8,784 nt of DNA from Bacillota bacterium. Lineage in GTDB: Bacteria > Bacillota > UBA4882 > UBA10575. The DNA is taken from positions 505 to 9,288 of the forward strand of contig DOID01000143.1 in NCBI GenBank assembly GCA_003511465.1, given 5' to 3'. The translations under genes and the position numbers were made by a program. Below are positions 1 to 6,462 of this stretch, piece by piece. The first letter of the stretch is position 1; every line of letters starts with the position of its first letter. Below the pieces are notes generated by a model. The model was not told where the DNA came from, ran no database searches, and was given only the letters and a program-made list of their open reading frames with translations.

Positions 1-1181
1 GCATAAACCATTTCTTCTGGTAGTTCAAAGTCACAAATCAATCGGTTGACGATTGTGATCAAAGTCACCAACACCATTTTGCTGGCACTGAGATTGGGTT
101 GGTATTGTTGGATCCGTTCGAAGATCGTATTTAGCGCCCGATGCAACTCTTCCCGCTTCTGCGCTTTAACCAACTCCAGTAAGCGTTTTTCTTCTTTCAC
201 TTCCAAGAGCGAAAGATTGAGCGGCTTCCCCTCGACCACCTGGTCATAAAAAATCCGATCTTTCCCATAATAAAACCGCTTTTCTAACAACTGCTCCGCT
301 TGGCGATAAAAAGAACTTAGATCCCTAATATGAGTACAGACGTCACTCAAGCCGAAACAAACCGTGATATTTAAATACCTTTTAAGGGTTGCTCGAATCC
401 GATTCAAAGCCATAATCACTAGGTTATACATCTTCTGATTACTACAAATGTCAGCAAAGGAAAAGATGATGATAAATTTACCCTCATCCAACCCGGAAAT
501 TATGGTTTGACCGGTATCAGTAAGGATCTCCGCTGAGATATCAAGTAACGAATGGACCAAATCGCCAAGACCAGCGGCTGTATAAATCTCCTTTAAATGG
601 GAGTAGTCGTCAATCATCCCCGCCGCCACCAACAGGTTTTTAGTAGCCAGGTTTAATTCAAGCGCTTCGATCCCGGCGTGGATCTTTTCACGGTCCGGAG
701 GTTCTTCAGAGATTAGCTTCTTGATAAAATTTCGCCTTAAAACAGAACGGCCTAGATTAATCTGTTCTTCAAGTCTATTTTGCGCCCTCTCTTCCTGCTT
801 TTCCTGGTCGATCGATCGTTTCACGGAACGTAAGACCGTCAGTAAAGTCTCCGGAGTCAACCTGTGTTTTAACAGATAATCCGCCGCCCCCATTTTTAAG
901 CTTTGTTTGACATATTCAAAGTCTTCATAAGCACTCAGAGCGATTACCTTAAGCTGCGGGAACTTCTCGAGGGCTTGACGGATTAAATTAACACCATTAA
1001 GCCCAGGCATACTCATATCGGTAATTAGAAGGTCGGGAGTTACGGTTGCCATCAGCCGTAGCGCTTCCGCCCCGCTAACGGCAGTACCACTGATGATAAA
1101 TCCTTCCGCTTCCCAAGCAATCAGTTGTTTAAGATTGGTATGATAAAACACGTCATCATCAACGATGATCGTCTTTAACAT
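1..1181 (-). CDS. Response regulator, YesN-type, C-terminus cut by window edge
   Basis: This is the response regulator partner of the adjacent sensor kinase, expected to be a cytoplasmic transcription factor. The reading frame is open from the ATG at 1181 to the window edge, giving 393 codons without a stop. Residues 1-120 form a receiver domain with acidic pocket D8/D9, phosphoacceptor D55 in ITDMSMPGLNG, S83 and K105. The following part has a YesN-type middle region (GGDEF-like fold in this family), ending in the recurring pattern of a tyrosine, an AEQLLEKRF stretch and an FYYGKDRIF stretch. The AraC-type helix-turn-helix expected at the C-terminus lies beyond position 1, so DNA binding is inferred from the family. 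The start sits 13 nt after the kinase stop. A run of six G at 1188-1193, six nt before the ATG, is the likely ribosome binding site, and a second GGAG touches the ATG and is too close to be used. After K105 the usual proline is histidine. Confidence 0.9.
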   Translation of the reverse strand, partial: MLKTIIVDDDVFYHTNLKQLIAWEAEGFIISGTAVSGAEALRLMATVTPDLLITDMSMPGLNGVNLIRQALEKFPQLKVIALSAYEDFEYVKQSLKMGAADYLLKHRLTPETLLTVLRSVKRSIDQEKQEERAQNRLEEQINLGRSVLRRNFIKKLISEEPPDREKIHAGIEALELNLATKNLLVAAGMIDDYSHLKEIYTAAGLGDLVHSLLDISAEILTDTGQTIISGLDEGKFIIIFSFADICSNQKMYNLVIMALNRIRATLKRYLNITVCFGLSDVCTHIRDLSSFYRQAEQLLEKRFYYGKDRIFYDQVVEGKPLNLSLLEVKEEKRLLELVKAQKREELHRALNTIFERIQQYQPNLSASKMVLVTLITIVNRLICDFELPEEMVY

Positions 1182-1194
1182 CTCCTACCCCCCT

Positions 1195-3027
1195 TTACCT
1201 GATAATCGGCAAGGTAATCTCCACCATGGTAAAATGGTGGAGATTACTTTCCAGACGCAAACCGTATTTATCCCCAAAAAAAAGCTTGATCCGCTCCTGG
1301 ACATTTTTGATCCCGATCCCAGAAAAACGATTAGCTGAGCCATTCTTCGCTTCGAGGATCGTAGCGATCGCCTCTTTGGACATGCCAATGCCATCATCAA
1401 TAATGGTCATAATTAGTTTATCTTCATACAAATAACCTTTGACTTCGATTTCCCCTTGCCCCTTTTTGGGTCCAATGCCATGAATAATCGCATTCTCCAG
1501 GATCGGTTGGAGTAAGAACTTTGGTAACTTGCAATCAAGAATCTCTTCTTCCAGAGCAAAATTCACCTGGAACTTCTGATAGTATCTATACTCTTGTATG
1601 TTTAGATAATTGCGTAAGTAATCAAGCTCTTTCCGCACCGTAATTAATTCATCATCTTTACCCATACTGACATGAAGTAACTGGATGATCGAGGCAAGTA
1701 AAGACTCTAAATTTTGCGCGTTTTGGGCGGTGGCCAGTAGGCGCGCGGTGTTAAGTACATTTGATAAAAAATGGGGGTTGATCTGGGCTTGCAAAGCCTT
1801 GAGTTCCGCTTTACGCTTTTGGCTTTCCTTCTGCTTAACATCTTCCATTAATCCTTCAATCTCTTTCACCATGGAGTTAAAATGGTGGGTTACAACTGCG
1901 ATCTCATCTTTACTGTCATCGGGAATGTTAAACGAGAGATTACCCTGTTTTACCTTATTCATTGCCTTGATCAAATTATGTAAAGGGGCGACGATACTCT
2001 TAGTGAAGAAGATGGATAAAAAAACGGCTAGGAAAAAGCAACCCAAACCCAAGAGGATAATCCTCCTTCGGATGAAGGCGGCTTCGAAGTTAAGATAGGA
2101 ATAAGGAATGGTAGAGACCACATACCAATCGGCCCTTTCTAAAGGGGAATAAGCGACTAAATAAGGATTGTGGTTTATATCCATTGTAAAAACGGTTGAT
2201 CCGGCCTTTTTATGCTCGAGCAGGCGTCTAATCAGCGTCTCTTCCACAAAAGCTTTTTTAAAAGGAATGGCGGTAGTCCGACTGGAAACGACCATTCCGT
2301 GTTCATCGATGATGAAGATTTCGGCCCCTGTTCCCAAATCGATCTCCTGGTAGATCTCGGCAAAAAAACGCTCATTGGTACGAATTAGGACCGCACCGAT
2401 ATCCTCTCCTTCAAATAAACTTTTAATCGAGCGCCCCACAATTAAACCATTACGGTAAGTGATGATTCGTTCCACAATATGCTCTTCATCTTCCCAACTT
2501 GCCGCTTCCCATACGACGCCACCATTTTCCCTTTTGATCTCGGATAAAAGCCGGTTCTGGAAACTAGCGGTAAAATTAAGTTTTAAACCTTCATCGCCAT
2601 AAGCAATAATCTTCTCATTCTCAGCCGTAAACAAGAGCACATCCGAAACATCATGCAAGAAGGAGAATTTTTTGACCAACGTATCACGGATTGCGTATTG
2701 TGCATCTATTTTCTCCCATTCAGTTAAGGTTCGATAATTTTCCAGCAGCTCTTGGACCCGTTCCGAAAAACCGATCTCAATGGTGTCATATTCCAATCTT
2801 TTCATTTCTACTTGAATATTGCGGGCCACTTGGTTAACTACTTGCCGGGAATAGGTGTTGATCTTGTTCTGCAACGCCTGGGTTGACTGCTGACTGGCAA
2901 AATAACTGGTAATCGCCATCGGTAGCAGCGCCAGGAGTAAAAAGAGTAAGACCATACGGGTTTGAATCTTCGTATTTCGAATCCGCCATACGGTTTTACC
3001 TTTCGTGGTTAGATTGCTTTGCGCCAT
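1195..3027 (-). CDS. Sensor histidine kinase, YesM type
   Basis: This is a 610-residue membrane sensor kinase that autophosphorylates on histidine and passes the phosphate to the neighbouring response regulator. A short cytoplasmic N-terminus is followed by a membrane segment at about 25-45, an extracellular sensor of about 275 residues that fits the double-Cache type, a second membrane segment at about 323-342, a HAMP linker (about 343-395), a His_kinase domain with H419 in QINPHFLSN, and a HATPase domain. The ATPase boxes are N512 in LLQPILENAIIHG, D544/D545 in IIDDGIGMS, and GIGIKNVQER at 570-579. These features and the length are typical of the YesM/LytS-like family. It starts 32 nt after the second permease, preceded by a purine-rich GGGAAGGGAAA ribosome binding region. 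Its place in a sugar transport operon suggests that it senses an extracellular sugar, possibly through the binding protein, but the ligand cannot be read from the sequence. Confidence 0.93.
   Translation of the reverse strand: MAQSNLTTKGKTVWRIRNTKIQTRMVLLFLLLALLPMAITSYFASQQSTQALQNKINTYSRQVVNQVARNIQVEMKRLEYDTIEIGFSERVQELLENYRTLTEWEKIDAQYAIRDTLVKKFSFLHDVSDVLLFTAENEKIIAYGDEGLKLNFTASFQNRLLSEIKRENGGVVWEAASWEDEEHIVERIITYRNGLIVGRSIKSLFEGEDIGAVLIRTNERFFAEIYQEIDLGTGAEIFIIDEHGMVVSSRTTAIPFKKAFVEETLIRRLLEHKKAGSTVFTMDINHNPYLVAYSPLERADWYVVSTIPYSYLNFEAAFIRRRIILLGLGCFFLAVFLSIFFTKSIVAPLHNLIKAMNKVKQGNLSFNIPDDSKDEIAVVTHHFNSMVKEIEGLMEDVKQKESQKRKAELKALQAQINPHFLSNVLNTARLLATAQNAQNLESLLASIIQLLHVSMGKDDELITVRKELDYLRNYLNIQEYRYYQKFQVNFALEEEILDCKLPKFLLQPILENAIIHGIGPKKGQGEIEVKGYLYEDKLIMTIIDDGIGMSKEAIATILEAKNGSANRFSGIGIKNVQERIKLFFGDKYGLRLESNLHHFTMVEITLPIIR
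1214..1247. repeat. Perfect 14-bp inverted repeat in the 3' end of the kinase gene
   Basis: Arms at 1214-1227 (GTAATCTCCACCAT) and 1234-1247 are exact reverse complements separated by a 6-nt loop. The repeat lies inside the coding sequence for about the last 20 codons of the kinase (residues SNLHHFTMVEIT). In the transcript it would fold into a stable hairpin about 20 nt upstream of the regulator's G-rich ribosome binding site. No U-run follows it on the minus strand, so it is not an intrinsic terminator. A role in transcript processing, stability or translational coupling of the regulator is an inference. Confidence 0.75.
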
Positions 3028-3059
3028 CGTTTCCCTTCCCTTCCCGCGAAAACCACCCG

Positions 3060-3941
3060 TTATTCTTTAACCGCTCCCACTGTTAAGCCAGAGATAAAGG
3101 CTTTTTGGTTAAGGATAAAAAGTATGACAATTGGTAGGACGGAGAGTACAGCCCCTGACATCAGTAGATCATAGTTATTACCATAAGGAGCGATTAGCGA
3201 GGACAATCCGATCGGAAGCGTCATGTGTTCATTGGAACGGAGGGCAATCAATGGCCAAACCAAGTTATTCCAACTGAACATGGCCTGGAGAATAATTATT
3301 GCGCCAAAGGCTGGTTTCATTAACGGCATCATAATTTTAAAGAAGATTCCATATTCGGAACACCCGTCGATTCTCCCCGCATCAAGAAGATCTCTAGGTA
3401 AGCCCAGCGCAAACTGGCGGAAGAAAAAAACGGCAAACGGCGGAACCACAAAGGGTAAAATCACTCCAGCGTAGGTATCGATAATCCGCAAGCGAACGGT
3501 CAGCTCATACAAGGGGAGCATCATAATTTCAATCGGCACCATCATCACCACCAGCACGGCAATGAAGAGGATGTTTCTCCCCGGAAAACGATATATTGCC
3601 AGCCCATAACCGACTAGCGCGCTTAAAAAGACAGCAACGGAAGTTTGAAGTAAAGTGATTAATACACTATTTTTATACCAATGCAGGTATATTCCTTCTT
3701 TTCCGGTAAATAGCAGGCCATAATTCTTCCATGACATAATATCGGGTTGCACCTTTAAGTTGATTCCATACCTAATCAATTCCGAACCGGGTTTAAAAGA
3801 AGCAACCAACATAAAGTAGAAGGGAATCAACGCAAAAACACTAAAGATCAGTAGAATCAGGAAAATTGCCCATCTTGTCCACGCCTTTTTTCGAGGCTTT
3901 TTTTGTTCGATTCTAATTGAAGATTCCATTTGGTAAGCCAT
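3060..3941 (-). CDS. Carbohydrate ABC transporter permease, MalG/UgpE type
   Basis: This 293-residue inner-membrane protein is the second transmembrane subunit of a CUT1-family sugar importer. A basic cytoplasmic N-terminus precedes about six hydrophobic segments, the first at about 25-47. The EAA loop that docks onto the ATPase is visible at 186-210: LDAGRIDGCSEYGIFFKIMM, then proline and the KP at 209-210. An FSWNNLVWPLIAL stretch at 222-234 is typical of this subunit. The ATG at 3941 is separated from the TAG stop of the preceding permease by one nucleotide. A GAGGGG ribosome binding site lies about 9 nt upstream, inside the end of that gene, so translation is probably coupled. The alternative internal Met5 lacks this spacing. 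The transported sugar cannot be assigned. Confidence 0.94.
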   Translation of the reverse strand: MAYQMESSIRIEQKKPRKKAWTRWAIFLILLIFSVFALIPFYFMLVASFKPGSELIRYGINLKVQPDIMSWKNYGLLFTGKEGIYLHWYKNSVLITLLQTSVAVFLSALVGYGLAIYRFPGRNILFIAVLVVMMVPIEIMMLPLYELTVRLRIIDTYAGVILPFVVPPFAVFFFRQFALGLPRDLLDAGRIDGCSEYGIFFKIMMPLMKPAFGAIIILQAMFSWNNLVWPLIALRSNEHMTLPIGLSSLIAPYGNNYDLLMSGAVLSVLPIVILFILNQKAFISGLTVGAVKE

Positions 3942-3942
3942 G

Positions 3943-4854
3943 CTAATTCCCCTCTTTCTTAAAGAATCCCATAAACGCCAATTGAATCAGATTAATCAGC
4001 ATAACGATAAATAGTAAGGTGATCCCAATTGCGGCCGCAAAACCCATATTAAAATCATTAAACCCCATTTGGTAGAGGTAAGAGACGATCGTCATCCCAA
4101 TATCGCCCGGAGTATGTGTTTGCCAAAAGGCAAAGCTCTCCGCGAACATTGAATAACCACCATGAATACTAATGGTAACGACATAGATAATTACTGGCTT
4201 CAAGCTTGGAAGCGTAATACGGAAAAAACGGTTCCAGGCATTCGCGCCGTCGATCGCCGCTGCCTCGTATATTTCTTGGGGAATCGCTTGGAGACCTGAC
4301 AAAAAATAGATAATATTTACCCCCAGCCAGCGCCAAGTACAAAGCACCACCAGGGCCAACATGGCTGGACCTCTCTCCTGTAACCAAACTCGGGGTTTCA
4401 TTCCAAAAAAACCAACGAGCGTATTCACCAAAGTAGTTGGTTGTTCCCCAAAAGAATAACGGAAAAAGATCCCGGCAACAATTACCGAGGTTAAGGCGGG
4501 CATAAATAAGGCGCTTTTGAAAAAATTCTTTCCCTTCGTGGCCGGATTGTTCAGGAAAACCGCAAGAATAATTGGCAAAGGAATTAGAACCATTATTGTC
4601 CAAAAAGTATAGCTGGACGTTGTCTTTAAAGCATTAAAAAAGTGGGGGTTTAGCAACCGCCGGTAATTATTAAATCCGATATACTCCACATCATTAAAGC
4701 CGAAAATCTGTTGGGTACTCATGATGATGGTCTTGATAAAGGGATAAACATAGCAAACCAGAAAAAATAGGATGAACGGCGCCACAAATACATAGGGAGC
4801 AGTCTTGGGCGAATTGAAAAAGGAAAGTAATGAAGCTTTTTTCTTTTTGTTCAT
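3943..4854 (-). CDS. Carbohydrate ABC transporter permease, MalF/UgpA type
   Basis: This 303-residue inner-membrane subunit pairs with the downstream permease to form the sugar channel. The N-terminus is lysine-rich (MNKKKKASLL), followed by a first membrane segment at about 19-42 and further hydrophobic segments up to about 295. The EAA motif is clear at 197-220: EAAAIDGANAWNRFF, then RITLPSLKP. Length and motif position fit single-copy MalF/UgpA-like subunits that lack the large extra loop of E. coli MalF. It follows the binding-protein gene after 137 nt that include a stem-loop. Its ribosome binding site (an AGGCAGG stretch about 12 nt upstream) is weaker than that of the binding protein, consistent with lower subunit numbers. 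No ATPase gene is present, which is common for CUT1 systems that share an MsmX/UgpC-type ATPase. Confidence 0.94.
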   Translation of the reverse strand: MNKKKKASLLSFFNSPKTAPYVFVAPFILFFLVCYVYPFIKTIIMSTQQIFGFNDVEYIGFNNYRRLLNPHFFNALKTTSSYTFWTIMVLIPLPIILAVFLNNPATKGKNFFKSALFMPALTSVIVAGIFFRYSFGEQPTTLVNTLVGFFGMKPRVWLQERGPAMLALVVLCTWRWLGVNIIYFLSGLQAIPQEIYEAAAIDGANAWNRFFRITLPSLKPVIIYVVTISIHGGYSMFAESFAFWQTHTPGDIGMTIVSYLYQMGFNDFNMGFAAAIGITLLFIVMLINLIQLAFMGFFKKEGN

Positions 4855-4917
4855 ACCAGCTGACCTGCCTTTTGTTAAATTAAGGTATTATAGATTAATA
4901 GATACAAAATCCGATAG

Positions 4918-4965
4918 AAAGGCCGTAGAAATTCAATTACTCGTGCAATTTCTTCTACGGCCTTT
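4918..4965 (-). promoter_or_regulatory. RNA stem-loop between binding protein and permease genes
   Basis: The arms AAAGGCCGTAGAA (4918-4930) and its exact complement (4953-4965) give a 13-bp stem with a 22-nt loop, in which AAATT/AATTT stretches can pair further. It starts 26 nt after the binding-protein stop and ends 63 nt before the permease start. In the minus-strand transcript the stem is followed by a weak, interrupted U stretch (CCTTTCTAT). It may therefore be a partial terminator or a 3' stabiliser that keeps binding-protein mRNA in excess over permease mRNA, as known for other binding-protein-dependent operons. The structure is seen; the role is inferred. Confidence 0.6.
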
Positions 4966-4991
4966 TCTCGATCAGAGGAACAATTCCCCTT

Positions 4992-6266
4992 TTACTGTCG
5001 CAGCTCTTTCGCCGCTTCCTTTAGCGCTTCTTCTGGAGTCTGACTTAATTCCCGGAGGGCCTTGAAGCACACATTTTTCTTTAACAAATCAATCGCTAAG
5101 GGGTATTTATCCGTAATTACTGTCGGATTAATCTCGTCTTTGATCTCCAGCAGCATCGTAAAGATGTCTTTTCCAAAGTAATCGGTATACATATTATCCT
5201 CCCGCATCTCAGGAGCATCCCATACATCCCAGCGCAGAGGATCAAACCCTAAGAGCGTCCAGGTTTTTATTGCCCCTTCCCTGGATATTTTGGCCGCCTC
5301 TAAAAAGCGGACAGCTAAATCTTGATGTTTAGTTTGCTTCGTAACCACCGTTCCGGTTCCACCCATGCCCGCCGAACGGTCTCCACCCGGTTTCCAGACC
5401 GGTAACGGCCGAATGATAATATTTCCCTTGAGATCAGGCATGTACTGGACAAAGCGTCCCATAAACCACAAGGGCATCATCAAAGAGGCGGCACCGCCTT
5501 GGTTCATAAACGCCCAGTACTCTTCCGCATGATGAAATCCACCTGGTGCTGGAACGGCAATTTCATGTTTATAGATCATATCTTTAATAAAAGTAAGTAC
5601 CTTCGTGTTATCCGCATTATCGAGGATAACGTCGCCATTAGGTTTGAAAATATCCGTGCCATATTGGCTGAGCATCGGATAGAATGTCCAGTGTTCAGTG
5701 ACTTCCACCGTGGTCATTGGCTTACCGGTAGCAGCGACCACTTTCTTTCCGGCTTCTACATAATCATCCCAAGTTATAATCTGATCGACATTTACTCCCG
5801 CCTGATCCAAATATTCTTTATTATAGAACATCACAGTAGCGCCAACATGGTAATCGATCCCATAATACTTTCCATCTTTAGCATAATTATCAAATCTGGC
5901 CTTAATCAGTTTATCCATAATCGGTTCAATGATCTTATTCAACGGTACTAATTGTGGATTTCTCCCCTTAAGATAGTTGGCGAATTTACTAATCTCGATA
6001 TCCGCTAAATCAGGTGCACCTACCCCGGACTGTAACGAAATAAGCAGTTTGTTGTGCATTTGATCAAAGGGATAAACCTCAGTTTTGAGTTGGATTTGTT
6101 GCTTTGGGTTGTTCTTATTCCAGGTTTCAACCGCATCATCCATAAAAGTCTTATGTAATTCCTGGAAGGTCCAGAAGGTAAGTGTGGTCGGCCCAGCGGC
6201 AAACCCCGGCAAGACCATACTTGTCAGTAATAAGGTAACTAACAGCGATAGAATAACCTTTCTCAT
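4992..6266 (-). CDS. Extracellular sugar-binding protein, family 1, secreted
   Basis: This is the solute-binding component of the ABC importer: it captures a sugar outside the inner membrane and delivers it to the two permeases. The protein has 424 residues from the ATG at 6266. A signal peptide is clear: MRK, a hydrophobic core to about residue 20, and an FAA site near 24. The mature N-terminus, LTFWTFQELHKTFMDDAVE, and the later ITWDDYVEAGKK and MMPLWFMGRF stretches fit family-1 sugar-binding proteins. There is no lipobox cysteine, and the only cysteine is C400. Aromatic residues are plentiful, as expected for sugar stacking. A TTG at 6269, immediately before the ATG, is an alternative start with 7-nt spacing from the AGGAGG box, giving 425 residues. 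This is probably the first gene of its operon. AraN-like arabino-oligosaccharide binding is a loose possibility that I could not verify. Confidence 0.93.
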   Translation of the reverse strand: MRKVILSLLVTLLLTSMVLPGFAAGPTTLTFWTFQELHKTFMDDAVETWNKNNPKQQIQLKTEVYPFDQMHNKLLISLQSGVGAPDLADIEISKFANYLKGRNPQLVPLNKIIEPIMDKLIKARFDNYAKDGKYYGIDYHVGATVMFYNKEYLDQAGVNVDQIITWDDYVEAGKKVVAATGKPMTTVEVTEHWTFYPMLSQYGTDIFKPNGDVILDNADNTKVLTFIKDMIYKHEIAVPAPGGFHHAEEYWAFMNQGGAASLMMPLWFMGRFVQYMPDLKGNIIIRPLPVWKPGGDRSAGMGGTGTVVTKQTKHQDLAVRFLEAAKISREGAIKTWTLLGFDPLRWDVWDAPEMREDNMYTDYFGKDIFTMLLEIKDEINPTVITDKYPLAIDLLKKNVCFKALRELSQTPEEALKEAAKELRQ

Positions 6267-6276
6267 CAAGAATCAC

Positions 6277-6282
6277 CCTCCT
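6277..6282 (-). promoter_or_regulatory. Ribosome binding site of the sugar-binding protein
   Basis: This AGGAGG box, extended by GTGA, is the strongest ribosome binding site in the sugar block. It is 10 nt from the ATG at 6266 and 7 nt from the TTG at 6269, so spacing alone does not settle which codon is used. ATG was preferred on codon grounds. Confidence 0.75.
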
Positions 6283-6328
6283 CAAATATTACTAATTACA
6301 TTATTAAATAATTTGCTCAAAATGGCAC

Positions 6329-6376
6329 TCCACAATTTTTACCTTTAGCTACAAATTTGTTACACTGTTTTTACCT
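6329..6376. repeat. Pair of 16-bp direct repeats upstream of the sugar operon, possible operator
   Basis: Positions 6329-6344 (TCCACAATTTTTACCT) and 6361-6376 (TACACTGTTTTTACCT) agree at 13 of 16 bases. Their spacing of 32 bp from start to start is close to three helical turns, so both copies face the same side of the DNA. AraC-type regulators such as YesN family members bind direct repeats, and the operon encodes one. It is therefore a candidate operator, but the assignment is inference. The region is AT-rich, which raises the chance level of T-run matches. Confidence 0.35.
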
Positions 6377-6413
6377 GATTATTTTCTAACCATCATGAAG
6401 TACATTTACGCCT

Positions 6414-6443
6414 ATTGTAAAAAATCTTCCTACACTTTGTAAA
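6414..6443 (-). promoter_or_regulatory. Candidate promoter of the sugar transport operon
   Basis: On the minus strand TTTACA (6438-6443) and TACAAT (6414-6419) each match the housekeeping sigma-factor consensus at five of six positions, with 18 nt between them. Transcription would start near 6407, leaving a leader of about 140 nt that contains the direct repeats at 6329-6376. An imperfect palindrome (6432-6448) covers the -35 box. Nearer to the gene the sequence is AT-rich (including a 13-bp palindrome at 6300-6312), but I found no better box pair there. It remains a guess without start-site data. Confidence 0.35.
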
Positions 6444-6462
6444 TGTGTTTTTCGCGCATATT

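Noticed and set aside
1685..2098. 137-codon plus-strand open frame
   Set aside because: Antisense to the kinase HAMP and phosphoacceptor region; no start signal or domain.
4169..4603. 144-codon minus-strand open frame
   Set aside because: Out-of-frame overlap inside the first permease, whose EAA motif is intact in the other frame.
4918..4965. Strong intrinsic terminator of the binding-protein gene
   Set aside because: The stem is good, but the following U-tract is short and interrupted, and the permeases downstream need transcription. A partial terminator or stabiliser fits better.
5499..5951. 150-codon plus-strand open frame
   Set aside because: Lies entirely antisense to the well-supported sugar-binding protein, has no recognisable domain, and its residue composition looks like a reverse-frame shadow.
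6300..6462. Catabolite-control (CcpA) operator
   Set aside because: I looked for the TGNAANCGNTNNCA pattern and found no acceptable match.
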